DNA of 64,000 nt from Liquidambar formosana (lineage: Eukaryota > Streptophyta > Magnoliopsida > Saxifragales > Altingiaceae). The notes under the pieces were generated by a model. That model was given only the letters and a program-made list of their open reading frames with translations. It was not told the DNA's origin and searched no databases. The stretch's first letter is position 1, and every line of letters begins with the position of its first letter. The stretch lies in assembly GCA_039720395.1 (NCBI GenBank), contig CM077823.1, positions 13,893,385 to 13,957,384 of the forward strand, read 5' to 3'. Shown here piece after piece: positions 11,184-22,259 of the stretch. A program made the translations under genes and the position numbers.

Positions 11184-13843
11184 TCAGCGGTTCCCAGAGC
11201 TTCTTTTGCGGCTCGGCCCAGCTCCGTCACGACCCCCACGAGGTGCTCTAGGAGGGCGCATTGCTGGTGGTGGCTGCATATACATAATCCATTGCAAAGA
11301 AGTCAACTATGAGAATAGGGTTGGTTGAAAACCACAAATAGGAACTTTCAAATGGGTTAAACACTTACCATGACATCCAAGCGAGCTTCCGCCATAGATT
11401 TGGCTAAGCTCATCCTCACAAGGTCACGCCTCAAGCCCTCACTCAGCTCAATAAACTCTTGGGCATATGCCGCAGGCACCTAGGATAATCAATAAGGATA
11501 AAATTGAAGGTAATGTTCAAAGAAAGAAAGAAATACCCATAAAGAGAACTCACCTGTTCTCAATTTGGGCCGATCCTAGGAGATTCATCAAATGCAGGAT
11601 GAGTGATGGCGGTCTTGACAAAGTCTGACCCACTGCACAAATCAATGAACCAATTTGGCTGAGGCAAGGGTAGTGACCTATCCCCCTCCATCTCATCTTC
11701 CTTAGAGCCAGGAACCACTCCTGAGCCCACTGTCGAGCTATGCCCTCGTGCTCGTCGACCCTGCAAGTGTTCGCCTATTAAATAGAGTCTCTATTAAAAA
11801 GAAAAGGCTAGGAGAATGTCAAAGACTTACCCCCTGAGGAGGAAGGCCTGTCACCCTGGGCCTCATCAAATATTGGAGACAGAAAGTGTCATATGCAATG
11901 TCAGGAGAAGTGAACTCCTCCACATCCCAGCCTCTCAAGGCATCCCACAACTCCTCCCCCTCCATTAAGTTAGCATGCCTCATATTAAGTGGTGGAGGCA
12001 TTGGAGCCATGGCGGTATTCACATCACCCATGACTTGGCGTAAGACACGCTCCCCTAGGTACCAGTACCTACCCACGGGGCCTTCCAAGAGCACCCTCTT
12101 GCCCGTCAGCATCAAGCTAGGAATGCATCGCTTGGGTAGCATTGGTACCCATATCTTCCATGGATTCCATTCAATCTGTCCAAAAATCCAAAATGAGAAA
12201 TTGGGAGTAAAAAGAAAAGGAAAAGAATAGGGAAAGAATTTCACCATATCAGCAGTGAGGCTTGCTAGGTGAGCTCTAGCAAAGGCGTAATCATGACGAT
12301 TCGCCGCTCGGATGGATACATAACTAGGAGAGTAATTCTTGAGGGTAGGCCATTCAATGGTTTCCTTAGCAAGGGATGGGCGACATAGGTTGAGGTACTC
12401 ATAGCACCAAACCTGTCAAAAGTTGAGAAAAGAGTCAAAAAGAAAAGATAATATAAGACAAAAAAGAAATGAAAGGGAAGTAGCATTACCTCCCAAACAA
12501 AGGGCATCCCGCCGAAGTCCTTAGTCACACCACGTGACATGTCACACATTGTGCGATACATGGTGGCTAGAGCAGCCCCTCCCCAATTGAACTTCCTGAT
12601 CTTGTCAACATCTTCCATGCTTGCAAGAAGACCCAAAGGGGCTAGGTCGCCCGTCCCGGCAAAGAATGTGCATGAGATCATGTACAGAAGGAATGCCCTT
12701 GTAATACAATCGGGGCTTGCACCCTCGCTCTCCCTTTGCTTAGCAAACTTGTTGAAAAGCCAAGTGCGTCGCACTGCTTTCTTGATTACCTCGATTTCCA
12801 TCCCAAGGTAAGCTAAGAGATAATCCTCATCCGTGTAAGCCTCCTCATAGAATTCCAAGCTTTTGCCTTTAATGGTTAAGCCCGTGATCATGGTGAAGTC
12901 CTTGGGGGTTAATGTCATCTCCCCAAAGCTAAAATGGAATGTATTGGTGGTGACCCACCATAGCTCAGACAAGGCTAGCAAAGCTTGCCTATCACATTGG
13001 TCATTCCACAAAAAGTCTAGGAATGGACCAAAACCGGCCTTTTCGACATAGCCCTTGGTAATGGGTTGGAAGTTTTTCATGTTCTGCCACCATTCAATGA
13101 GTCCTTTGACAGAGGACCGAGTGCGCATGTCCTGAAAGTTGGGCTATAGCCATTGAAAATACCTTGAGAGTTAGTTGAAAGAACATGGAAATAATGAGCT
13201 TACACTAGCAATTGGTTTCAAATTGGTTTCTAAAAGATGTCAAAAGGTTGTTTTTATTCATGAAATGAATTGCTAATGGATGTTTATGAGTTTACTTGTT
13301 CATGTGCCTTAATTTGGCAAGGATTGAACACTTTTTTATCACTTGGGCATTTTATCGAACACTTGGTGGGTGACACCTCCCAAGCCTTGAAACAAAAGAA
13401 TTTTGTATGGTCAATCCTTGCTAAATCATAGCATATTACTCACTTGAGGGTTTACTTGTTGATATACATTGATTTGGTGAAGATTGAACATCTTTATTTC
13501 ACTTGGGAATTTTATCGAACACTTGGCGGGTGCCATTTTTCAAGCTTTCAAATGAAAAGAATTTGTGTGTTCAATCCTTGCCAAATCAAGGGATATCACT
13601 GAACAACCCAAGGGGTATTCAAAAGAAGTAGAAGGGAATGCAATTTCATCAAAAGAATCGAAAGATTCAAAAGAAAAGTGTTAAGTTGGGTAAACTTACT
13701 TCTTATTGGGAATGGATGAAAGAGAGATGCTTCTCGGGTTCAAGCAACACCCTAGCTTGTGGAGCATCATAGAGTGGTGCCTTGTATGTGCTTTTGACCC
13801 CATAGAATGGATACTTGGTGCTTGAGTCCTTGCTTGATGACAT
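11184..13843 (-). pseudogene. Antisense plant mobile domain (PMD) gene with seven exons, carried by element A
   Basis: I built this model from splice sites and homology. Exons on the minus strand are 13843-13700, 13131-12490, 12412-12245, 12175-11831, 11760-11554, 11479-11369 and 11273-11184. All six introns (568, 77, 69, 74, 95 and 70 nt, the 70-nt one at 11830-11761) start GT, end AG and are phase 0, and the exons give 569 codons including the final stop. Exon 2 shows the PMD signature (ALSELWWVTTNTFHFSFGEM, then LTPKDFTMITGL). Exon 3 has VWCYEYLNLCRP, exon 4 has IEWNPWKIWVP, and exon 7 is a proline- and arginine-rich tail with a nuclear-signal-like SRKRS. PMD proteins of the MAIN/MAIL1 type act in the nucleus on gene expression and silencing, and the domain is known from plant transposons. 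In-frame TAA near the end of exon 1 and TGA at 11562-11560 in exon 5 make this copy defective. Exon 1 is the least certain. Confidence 0.82.
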
Positions 13844-14380
13844 CCTTGATGATGGATTTGGGTTTGTGAAAAATGGGTTTGATTTGGTTTGATTTCACAA
13901 GATGATGTGAATTGGTTGTTTTGATTGCTAAATGGGCTTGATTTGTTGTTGTTTGATGTGCATTTGATGTTTGGATTGAATGTTTTTGAAGTAGGAATGA
14001 GAGAATGAGAGTTGGAGAGGATAGGATGAGAGTTTAGAGAGAGAAACTCTCTAATTTTCGAGCTAGGAGAATGTGGGAATGAGGATGCAAGTGTTGGGTT
14101 TTAAAAACCCAGAATTTTTTCAATAGCAGGCCTCGGGTAACCGTCCACCCTTGGACGGTTAGCCGTCTTGCCCTAGACGGTTGACCATCTGAGGGCAGAT
14201 GGTCACCTTAGCCCGCTTTGCCCGTTTGCCTCGTCTCGCGCGCTTGCGACCTCTAAACTTCTCCAAATTGACTTTTTGTGCAATCCTTGAGTTATGGGAT
14301 GAATATATCTCTCAAGTTTATCAAGTTTCAATGAAATTTTTGAATCTTGGGTGATTGTATTCACCCGCATAATGAGGAAT
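13844..14380. promoter_or_regulatory. Promoter and leader region of the PMD gene
   Basis: Read on the minus strand, a TTTTTAAAACC TATA-like sequence at about 14098-14107 is followed by a CT-rich leader (about 13990-14070) and then the ATG at 13843. Upstream of the TATA-like sequence, 14131-14207 is a divergent copy of the dyad (CCTCGGGTAACC ... GGTCACC, with GACGG-TTAG-CCGTC inside). The TATA assignment is weak; the dyad is clear. Confidence 0.55.
14131..14207. promoter_or_regulatory. GC-rich dyad upstream of the PMD gene
   Basis: It has the same layout as the blocks at 10822-10903 and 17329-17410 but with more substitutions. The arms GACGG and CCGTC around the four-base loop TTAG are kept. 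It lies about 24 bp upstream of the TATA-like sequence of the PMD gene. Confidence 0.7.
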
Positions 14381-15590
14381 TGTAATGGCCATGATAAATG
14401 GCTTTCTCATGAAATGAGCTTGGTGTTGAATAGATTGACTTTCAAGTCTTGGAATTCAATTCTCTAGGAGATGATAGTGATATCATATCATGTGATAAAG
14501 ATAATTTCACATGAAATGACTTGCTAATCATGTGATAAAGATAACTTCACATGAAATGACGATTCATAAGCTATGCTAGTTACGAAGTAGCTTGCTATCT
14601 TTGTGAAGAGGGCATGAAATGCACTTTGTTTTTCAATCAATTGACTTTCAAAATCAATGTTGTATCATGAGATAAAGATAATTTCACATGAAATGACATG
14701 AAATAAGCTTGATTTCCAATCAATTAACTCTCAATTCAATGTCATTTCATGTGATAAAGATAATTTCACATGAAATGATAAGTAATGAACTTGATTTCGA
14801 GTTGAATGACTCTCAATACATTATCATTTCATGTGATAAAGACAATTTCACATAAAATGAACTTGATTAGGAGTTGAATGACTCCCAGTACATTGTCATT
14901 CCATGTGATAAGGATAGTTTCACATGAAATGATAAGAAACTTGATTTTGAATCAATTGACTTGCAATTGGGTCTCATATCATGTGATAAAGACAATTTCA
15001 CATGAAATGACGATTCATAAGTTATGAAATAACTCCATATCTTTGTTGTTTCCACAGAAAGTGGCACAATTTCACATGAAATAACGATCCATGAGTTATG
15101 CAATAACTCCCCATCTTTGTTGTTTCCACTGAAAGTGGCATGAAACGATCCATGAGTTATGCAATAACTCCCCATCTTTGTTACTTCTACAGAAAGTGGC
15201 ACAATTTCCCATGAAATGACGATCCATGAGTTATGCAACAACTCCTTATCTTTGTTACTTCCACAGAAAGTGGCACAATTTCACATGAAATGATACATGA
15301 GTTATGCAATAACTCCATATCTTTGTTGTTTCCACTGAAAGTGGCATGAAATCATAATTTGATGAGTCATGAGTTATGATATAACTCACCACATTTGTTA
15401 TCCCCAATGAGACTGGCATGAAATGCCCTTGGTTTTGAATTGATGGACATTCAATTCACCAATAATTCACATAAAATGATGATTTATGAGTTATGAAATA
15501 ACTCGTTTTGAGAATGCCAATGAAATTAGGTAGAATACCTTGTGATGCACTAGTGCAACTAGCTTTGCATCATGAGAAGACCATATGGAT
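14381..15590. repeat. Field of short hairpins in the 3' region of element A
   Basis: Irregularly repeated units form short inverted repeats. CATGTGA/TCACATG flank a GATAA-type loop, repeatedly from about 14500 to 15005. GAGTTAT-GCA-ATAACTC occurs at 15093-15109, 15154-15170 and again near 15300. CCACT-GAA-AGTGG occurs at 15126-15138. GAGTTAT-GAA-ATAACTC lies near 15490. GCAT-GAA-ATGC recurs. Three-base loops of the form GAA or GCA dominate. No gene is convincing. Confidence 0.75.
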
Positions 15591-16561
15591 ATCACTAATG
15601 CAATTAGTGCATGGTAAAGGCATTTGCATGAGCGTACCAACGAAGTTGGCATGCATAGAAATGCATTCAATTCTTTGCTTCGATGAAATCGTCGCATGCT
15701 TGGATATGACGAAGTCTATCCTTATGGTTCCATTTGAGTTTGTTGGCATTAATGAGATTAATCCATCATACAAAATGTGTTGTTATATCACTAATGCAAT
15801 TAGTGCATGGTAAAGGCATTTGCATGAGCGCACCAACGAAGTTGGCATGCATAGAAATGCATTCAATTCTTTGCTTCGATGAAATCGTCGCATGCTTGGA
15901 TATGACGAAGTCTATCCTTATGGTTCTATTTGAGTTTGTTGGTATTAATGAGATTAATCCATCAAACAAAAAATGTGTTGTTATATCACTAATGCAATTA
16001 GTGCATGGTAAAGGCATTTGCATGAGCGCACCAACGAAGTTGGCATGCATAGAAATGCATTCAATTCTTTGCTTCGATGAAATCGTCGCATGCTTGGATA
16101 TGACGAAGTCTATCATCATGGTTCCATTTGAGTTTGTTGGTATTAATGAGGTTAATCCATCATACAAAATGTGTTGTTATATCACTAATGCAATTAGTGC
16201 AAGGTAAAGGCATTTGCATGAGCGCACCAACGAAGTTGGCATGCATAGAAATGCATTCAATTCTTTGCTTCGATGAAATCGTCGCATGCTTGGATATGAC
16301 GAAGTCTATCCTTATGGTTCTATTTGAGTTTGTTGGTATTAATGAGATTAATCCATCAAACAAAAAATGTGTTGTTATATCACTAATGCAATTAGTGCAT
16401 GGTAAAGGCATTTGCATAAGCGCTCCAACGAAGTTGGCATGCATAGAAATGCATTCAATTCTTTGCTTCGATGAAATCGTCGCATGCTTGGATATGACGA
16501 AGTCTATCCTTTTGGTTCCATTTGAGTTTGTTGGTATTAATGAGATTAATCCATCAAACAA
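15591..16561. repeat. Tandem array of 196/198-bp units (element A)
   Basis: Units start at 15593, 15789, 15987, 16183 and 16381, so spacing alternates 196, 198, 196, 198 and forms a 394-bp higher-order unit. Each unit contains CACTAAT-GCA-ATTAGTG, CCAAC-GAA-GTTGG, TGCAT-AGAA-ATGCA and CGAT-GAA-ATCG. Open frames on both strands follow from the repetition and are not treated as genes. Parts of the same array, belonging to B, lie at 19295-19325 and 21897-22195. Confidence 0.9.
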
Positions 16562-16590
16562 AAATGGGTTGTTCTTTGATCATTGGCTAG

Positions 16591-16622
16591 CAAGTGAAAC
16601 TTGTTCACCAATGATGGGCTTC
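16591..16622 (+). other. Hairpin and polypurine tract before the 3' LTR (element A)
   Basis: CAAGT-GAA-ACTTG at 16591-16603 is followed by a short purine-rich GATGGG segment and CTTC directly before the LTR's TGTCAC. B has GAGGGG at the same place (22250-22255), and D has it reversed at 32935-32949. This is the plus-strand primer region. Confidence 0.7.
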
Positions 16623-17328
16623 TGTCACACCCCATTTTTGTCACCTTAGCTAGGACATATCATTTCATGTAGGATTTTGTGTCCTTTTTGAGTCTAGTCT
16701 TTTGCATTGAGTTTCTATGGCATTGAATATCATGTGTATGAATTTTGAAGTGATTTGGAGTTCATTTCGATGGTCAATAAGAACTTTTGCGACTTAAAGG
16801 GCATAATCGTCTTTTAAGCCGTATATTTTTCATTTGACTTTGGAATGAATCCCGAGTCATCCCATCAAGTTCATATGGTTATATAGAGTCCATATATAGG
16901 TTCAATTTCATGAATTAATGGTTTAAGATCAATTCGGCTCGTAATGGTTCGGGTTGGCTAAAAGACCCTTTCTTGGTTTGCTCAAATTAACTCATAAGAC
17001 CCAATCAATTTTCTCTCATTTAACTTCAATTGGGCTTTATTTATGTCCTAAACATGTTTAGAAAGATCAATTTTCGATTGGGAAAGCATTCGGTTCGACC
17101 TTGTGTACAAACCCAGCTTAGCGACGGTGAAGCACCATGGTTAACCACCTTTGTAAAACCTAACCGTGCACCCATGGTTGAGGATTTTTGTCCCAAAATA
17201 CTTAAAAATGTGTTCCCCTTCGAAACACGGTCGTTTTGGCTTTTATTTCGTCAAAATCGGACTTAATTTGAGCATTTTAGGACTTCTACAGCGAGTAGGA
17301 GTCAGAATCGGAGTGAAACAAGGAAAGC

Positions 17329-17410
17329 CCTCGGGTAACCGTCCGGGGCTGGACGGTCAGCCGTCCAAGCCCAGACGGCTAACCGTCCGGGGCAAGTTGG
17401 TCACCCGAGG
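17329..17410. promoter_or_regulatory. GC-rich dyad in the U3 of element A's 3' LTR
   Basis: 82 bp from CCTCGGGTAACC to GGTCACCCGAGG, with the perfect inner hairpin GGACGG-TCAG-CCGTCC at 17351-17366 and GACGG-CTAA-CCGTC after it. It lies about 185 bp upstream of the TATA box. The B LTR has the same block at 22965-23046. Confidence 0.85.
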
Positions 17411-17594
17411 AATCCTACTTTAAGTCGAACTCTAACTCTTCTATCCCTCTTTTGACGGTTTCCTCCGCCAAAACAACTTGTCTGAGCCTAGGAGTGTGTA
17501 GGTTTGAGTTGTTTAAGCACCAAGAGAGTCTCTAATAGCCCTAGGATCATTATTTAATGAATTAATCTTAGCCATTGGTTTAGGGGGTCAGTTC

Positions 17595-17604
17595 TCTATA
17601 TAAA
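17595..17604 (+). promoter_or_regulatory. LTR TATA box (element A)
   Basis: CTATATAAAG lies near the middle of the LTR, where the U3/R border is expected. The same sequence is at 23232-23241 in the B LTR. Confidence 0.75.
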
Positions 17605-19294
17605 GGACATGATATTCAGCACATAGGGGAGGTTAATTGCACTTTACACTTAGAGAGAGAGGGAGCTACGAGTTTAGAGAGCTAGAAGGACTTCAAGAGA
17701 AGGCTCTTCAATCCAAGAAAGCAAGGAAACAAGAGGATTGAAGACAAGGAAGAGTCTACAAGCGGTAAGCCTATCTTTATGCTGAACATGAATTTCTGCT
17801 TCTCCTTCTTCTCTTTCTTCTTCTTCTTTTAAGATCGCTATGGTGCATGCAATTGCTCTTCTTATGGATGGAATTCAATGTCTATGTGATGTTATATGAA
17901 TGATTTTAGGATAGTTTATGGCTTTATATGCTTGATAATCCCTGGTTTACTAAGGATTTGATAGTCTTATTCGTTCTATCCTCTTAAATCATGCATAGTT
18001 CACATGTTTAGGTTGCTGTGATTATTATCATGAATTGATGCTCTTGTTAGTTAGTATATATGATATGAATGATATTCATGATAATTTGAGCATGTCTTAA
18101 AGACATTTAGTAGGTTTTTATGCATAGTTGTGAGATTAGGGTTTCGATAACCCTAAAATCACACAAGTTTCATACAGCATGCTTAGCTTAGCTTTTTGAG
18201 TTGTTGCTCATCATAGTCATTCTATATATGCTGCATATAGTTGAATCATGCTAGGTTTGCATTCATATTAGTGGATTTCTTGGTTTCTATGCATGTTAGC
18301 TAGGTTATTGCATGTAGGATTGAGTTAGAGTCCTTAGTTATTCATTATTCTTGTGGTTTGCATGATAAATGGATGATTTTAGGCTTTGTCATGGTTCTGT
18401 CCAGATTAGGATTTTGTTTTCTTTGTATGATTGTGTGCACTTGTAAGGGTGCAAACAGGTACAATGCTTGTCTTATTGCAAATAGGGCTGCTATGGTCTG
18501 AAATGGCTAATGATTGGAGCTTGTGCGCTTAGGTAAGTAGGGTTTGAAGGTGCCCCAATTCACCTTTCTTTCTCTATCTTTTCTCTTCTCCCTCCTAGGG
18601 TTACTTCTTAATACAAGCTTATGATAATTATCAAAGGTTTCCTTCATTAATAAAATTCTGGTTTTTATCAAGGTTTTCCTCTTGTGGAAGTTTTCAGTTT
18701 TGGATTAAATCAACACATTTTCAAATGAGGAAACCTAGGGTATTTACCATAGGTTTGTATTAGGTTGTAACCCTATTCTTTTCGAACTACATGGACTTTG
18801 ATCCATGTATTTCGCTGCATGGTACGTAGGCGCTCTTCGTGAGGCTCAAGTCCGGTCTAGGATCCAAGTATCCTAGGTTTTTTTCTTTTCTTTTCTTCTT
18901 TTTTCTGTTTTGTTTTATTTGAGTGATTGTGCATGAGATGTTTGGATGGAATATATGATATGCATGCTGCCTTGTGATGATATATGTTGATATTTGAGTG
19001 AAAAAGATATTAAGTTAGCCCAATTAAATTAAGAGACCAACTCGGGCGATGTGGGTGCCTATGGGCTTTTGCTTAGAACCTTCCCACGTCGTAACTTAGC
19101 CCCCGAATCCAATTTTCTGGTTTCAAAGACTTTGCTTTTCCTTTAATGGAGTCATGTGGTTTTGAAAATAAAACATTTTTGTAGTTTTCCTCTTTTCCCT
19201 AAAAAATGAGGTGGCGACTCCTTTTGGTTTGTTGTCTTTCACCTCTGTATTTTTTGCCAAATCCTTGTGGGCCGCGCTTTTTCGTGGGTTCACA

Positions 19295-19325
19295 GCACCA
19301 ACGAAGTTGGCATGCATAGAAATGC
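19295..19325. repeat. Fragment of element B's tandem array
   Basis: These 31 bp match the 196/198-bp unit from its gcacc-aacgaagttgg part onward, and continue in register at 21897 after the solo LTR. They show that A and solo LTR G were both inserted into an array belonging to another copy (B). Confidence 0.85.
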
Positions 19326-21896
19326 TATGATAGCCCAAATATTTGCCCCCTAATAATCAATTGATTAGTGTGATTATTATTAGTATTGTTGTTGTCATAA
19401 TTATAATTATTATTAATCACCAAAGCTTTAGGATATATATATAACAAAAATTACTAACTTATTATCTTAATAGGATTAATGATGTAATTAATCCTTAAGA
19501 TGAGGTCATTGCTTATAAGGGGAGGGGATAGGTGGCCAAATTCTATTAATGGCTGAAAAAGAAAAACAAAACAAAACCAAAACAAACAAAAATCAGCCAT
19601 GTTTGCTTGCTTGGAGAAAAAGAAAATGGCTTGCTTGGGGACAAAGGGATAAGGAGGAATCTTCATAAATTAATGAGGGAAGACTTCCTTTGACTTGAGG
19701 GGGTATAAAAGGGCTAATATTCAGCCCATTTTCGTGCTATATGAGCTGTTAAGAGAGTGTAACAAAAGAGAGAAATAGAGAGAAAGAAAGAAGGAGAAAG
19801 AAGGGAGCTCAAAGCAAGAAAGTTTCAAAGCATTTTTCTACAAACCTGAGGTGAGATTTTTCATCTTTGAATGATATAGGATAGGTTTTAAAAGTTTCAT
19901 GAGGATTGGTTGATGTTTGGATAATTTTTGGAGCTTCAAAGAAGCATCAATGGCTTCCCTCATACTTTGTTTGATTGGTTCTCTATGCACAGTAAATGAA
20001 ATTTCACAAAATTTTTACCATATTTTTATGATACTATAGAGAAGCTTCTGTACAAATCTTAGGCTTGAATACCTTGTAGGTTGTGAGAAATAAATTGGAC
20101 AACCCGAAACACAGATATGAAAATCTGTATGAATTCGTAACTTGTTTTATTTTTCTGATATTTTTATAAGATTTTACATAAAAAACTAAGCAAAATGGGC
20201 TTTTGAATCATCGAAAAAAGTTAAGAAATGAATTAGTTATGAATTTTCAAAGTTTTGATTAAATGTGGGAAAAATTCCAGACAGCAGCTGGTTTTTTTAC
20301 ATGCGTGGGGAAGAAGAAGGGATAATGATCAAGTGTGGCAGGGTGCACTACAGGACACGTGTACCCTAGCATAATTAGGGCATATGGGGCCCTCATTAGA
20401 TGCTGAAAATATTTTTAAAAATCTTATAAAAATACTAGAAACTTATGTTTATAATTTTGTAACCATAGGAGTATGATAACACGGGTTTCAAAAATTAGAA
20501 GACTTTAACCCTTTTGTGTAGTTTGTTTTCAAACTTTGACTAGCTCAAACAAAGTGTATAGAATTCCGATTGAGTTACGAATTGAACCATTGGATTCATA
20601 TCAACAAAATTTACATAAGAGTATGTTTGAGGTAAAATGAATGTTTTAATTTTGGGTATTATTTTATTCACATGTAAAACGACCATTTTACCCTTACTTA
20701 CTAAAAATAACTCGAATGGATTCCAAATTGAGTTTTGTTTGAACCTATGTAATTTCTATGAAAAGTAGAACACTTCAGGGACTTTTTATTAACATTTTTA
20801 TGATGTCATCATAATTCTCATATTTTTATATTTGCAATATAGCCCCTGAACTTATGAAAAATTCTAAAATTTCATCAAACTGAATATTTGGCTTTAAGAT
20901 TTATGTTGAGTAGTTTGATTAAGATTGTTAATGGTGATGGAGCATAATATGAATGATAATTCATATTCATAATTGAATATTGAAATATTATTGAGATTAA
21001 TTAGTGCTTGTGCATGATATTAGCATCCATATGTTGAGCGATATGATTATTAATATATGTACAAACATGTACCAAGTTATTCAGTGATCTGTTTATGTGA
21101 AGTTGAATGCTTATACTTGTGATTGAGATTAAGATGTTGAGATGAGAAACAAGCATGTATAAATCTATTTTGTGACATGTTTATGTGAAGTTGCTTATAC
21201 TTGTAACTGAGATTGAAATGTTGAGATGTTGAGATGAGACGACCGGGTTGAGAAAGCCCTGCAGTTAGTGCACTAATATGCTACTCCATTTTTTAGGGCA
21301 AGAGGCCAGTGGGGTAGCATACACACATGATGAGCGGTGTGTGCTGTGGTCGTAGATAATATATCCTGTATGAGCAGACAGGTATGCTATGATTGTTTTT
21401 GCAGGTTGCAGCAGGCAACAGAGGCACAGGTACATGCAAATTTTATATGCTTGAGTGGCATAACTTTTGAGAAGTGCTATTAACATCATTGCAGTATGAG
21501 ATGTTACAGAGATGCTGTTAAATGTACGATGAGCTGTTGTATACTAATGTTAAGCATTCATGGATGAATTATCTCACTGAGCCATGGTTTGCTCACCCTT
21601 TTATTAAAAATTATTTTTAAGGATTTGGAAATTTGTGAGCTGTTGAGAAGACATGAATAGAAGAGCATATTTTCCTGATTCGATAGTTGTTTGGTTTTGA
21701 TAAGTTGACATATGTGATGTAATATCGACAGTGATGCATTATAATAATTATAATTTCGTATATGAGGTAATAAAGAAATTAATATTTATGTGAAGTAATA
21801 TTTGTCAACATGGTGTCTCTTGGAGAATGAATGGATAAGGTTTTGAGTTGTCACAACCTCACTAGGCTTTAGCAAGGCTATTTTTGGGGCGTGACA
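19326..21896 (+). mobile_element. Solo LTR (G) with TSD aatgc
   Basis: This 2,571-bp block interrupts the repeat unit between two copies of aatgc (19321-19325 and 21897-21901). It ends GGCGTGACA, starts TATGATAGCCC (not the canonical TG), and has a TATA box TATAAAAG at 19704-19711. It has no gag or pol. This fits an LTR left by recombination between the two LTRs of a full element. Orientation is taken from the TATA box. Confidence 0.82.
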
Positions 21897-22195
21897 AATG
21901 CATTCAATTCTTTGCTTCGATGAAATCGTCGCATGCTTGGATATGACGAAGTCTATCCTTATGGTTCCATTTGAGTTTGTTGGTATTAATGAGATTAATC
22001 CATCAACCAAAAATGTGTTGTTATATCATTAATGCAATTAGTGCAGGGTAAGGGCGTTTGCATGAGCACACCAACGAATGTTGGTATGCAATCAATTATT
22101 TGCTTCGATGAAATCGTCGCATGCTTGGATATGACGAAGTCTATCCTTTTGGTTCCATTTGAGTTTGTTGGTATTAATGAGATTAATCCATCAAA
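21897..22195. repeat. Remaining tandem units of element B
   Basis: This is about one and a half units of the 196/198-bp repeat, the second diverged (CCAACGAATGTTGG instead of CCAAC-GAA-GTTGG). A hairpin CAAGT-GAA-ACTTG and the GAGGGG polypurine tract at 22250-22255 follow. Confidence 0.85.
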
Positions 22196-22259
22196 CAAAA
22201 ATGGGTTGTTCTTTGATCATTGGCTCGCAAGTGAAACTTGTTCACCAATGAGGGGCTTC

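Larger units (their letters stand above)
16623..19294 (+). mobile_element. 3' LTR of element A
   Basis: This LTR of 2,672 bp begins TGTCACACCCC and ends GGTTCACA. Its last 1,423 bp match 1-1423 without gaps. It contains the dyad at 17329-17410, a TATA box at 17595-17604, a purine-rich GAGAGAGAGG leader and a block near GGTACGTAGGCG that is shared with the C and D LTRs. It is followed at once by tandem-repeat sequence of element B, with gcacc (19295-19299) as the expected TSD; its partner lies before the window. Confidence 0.95.

Noticed and set aside
15734..16649. Open frames of 130-170 codons on both strands in the tandem array
   Set aside because: They come from unit lengths near a multiple of three and exist on both strands; no domain, and alternate 196-bp spacing breaks the frame.
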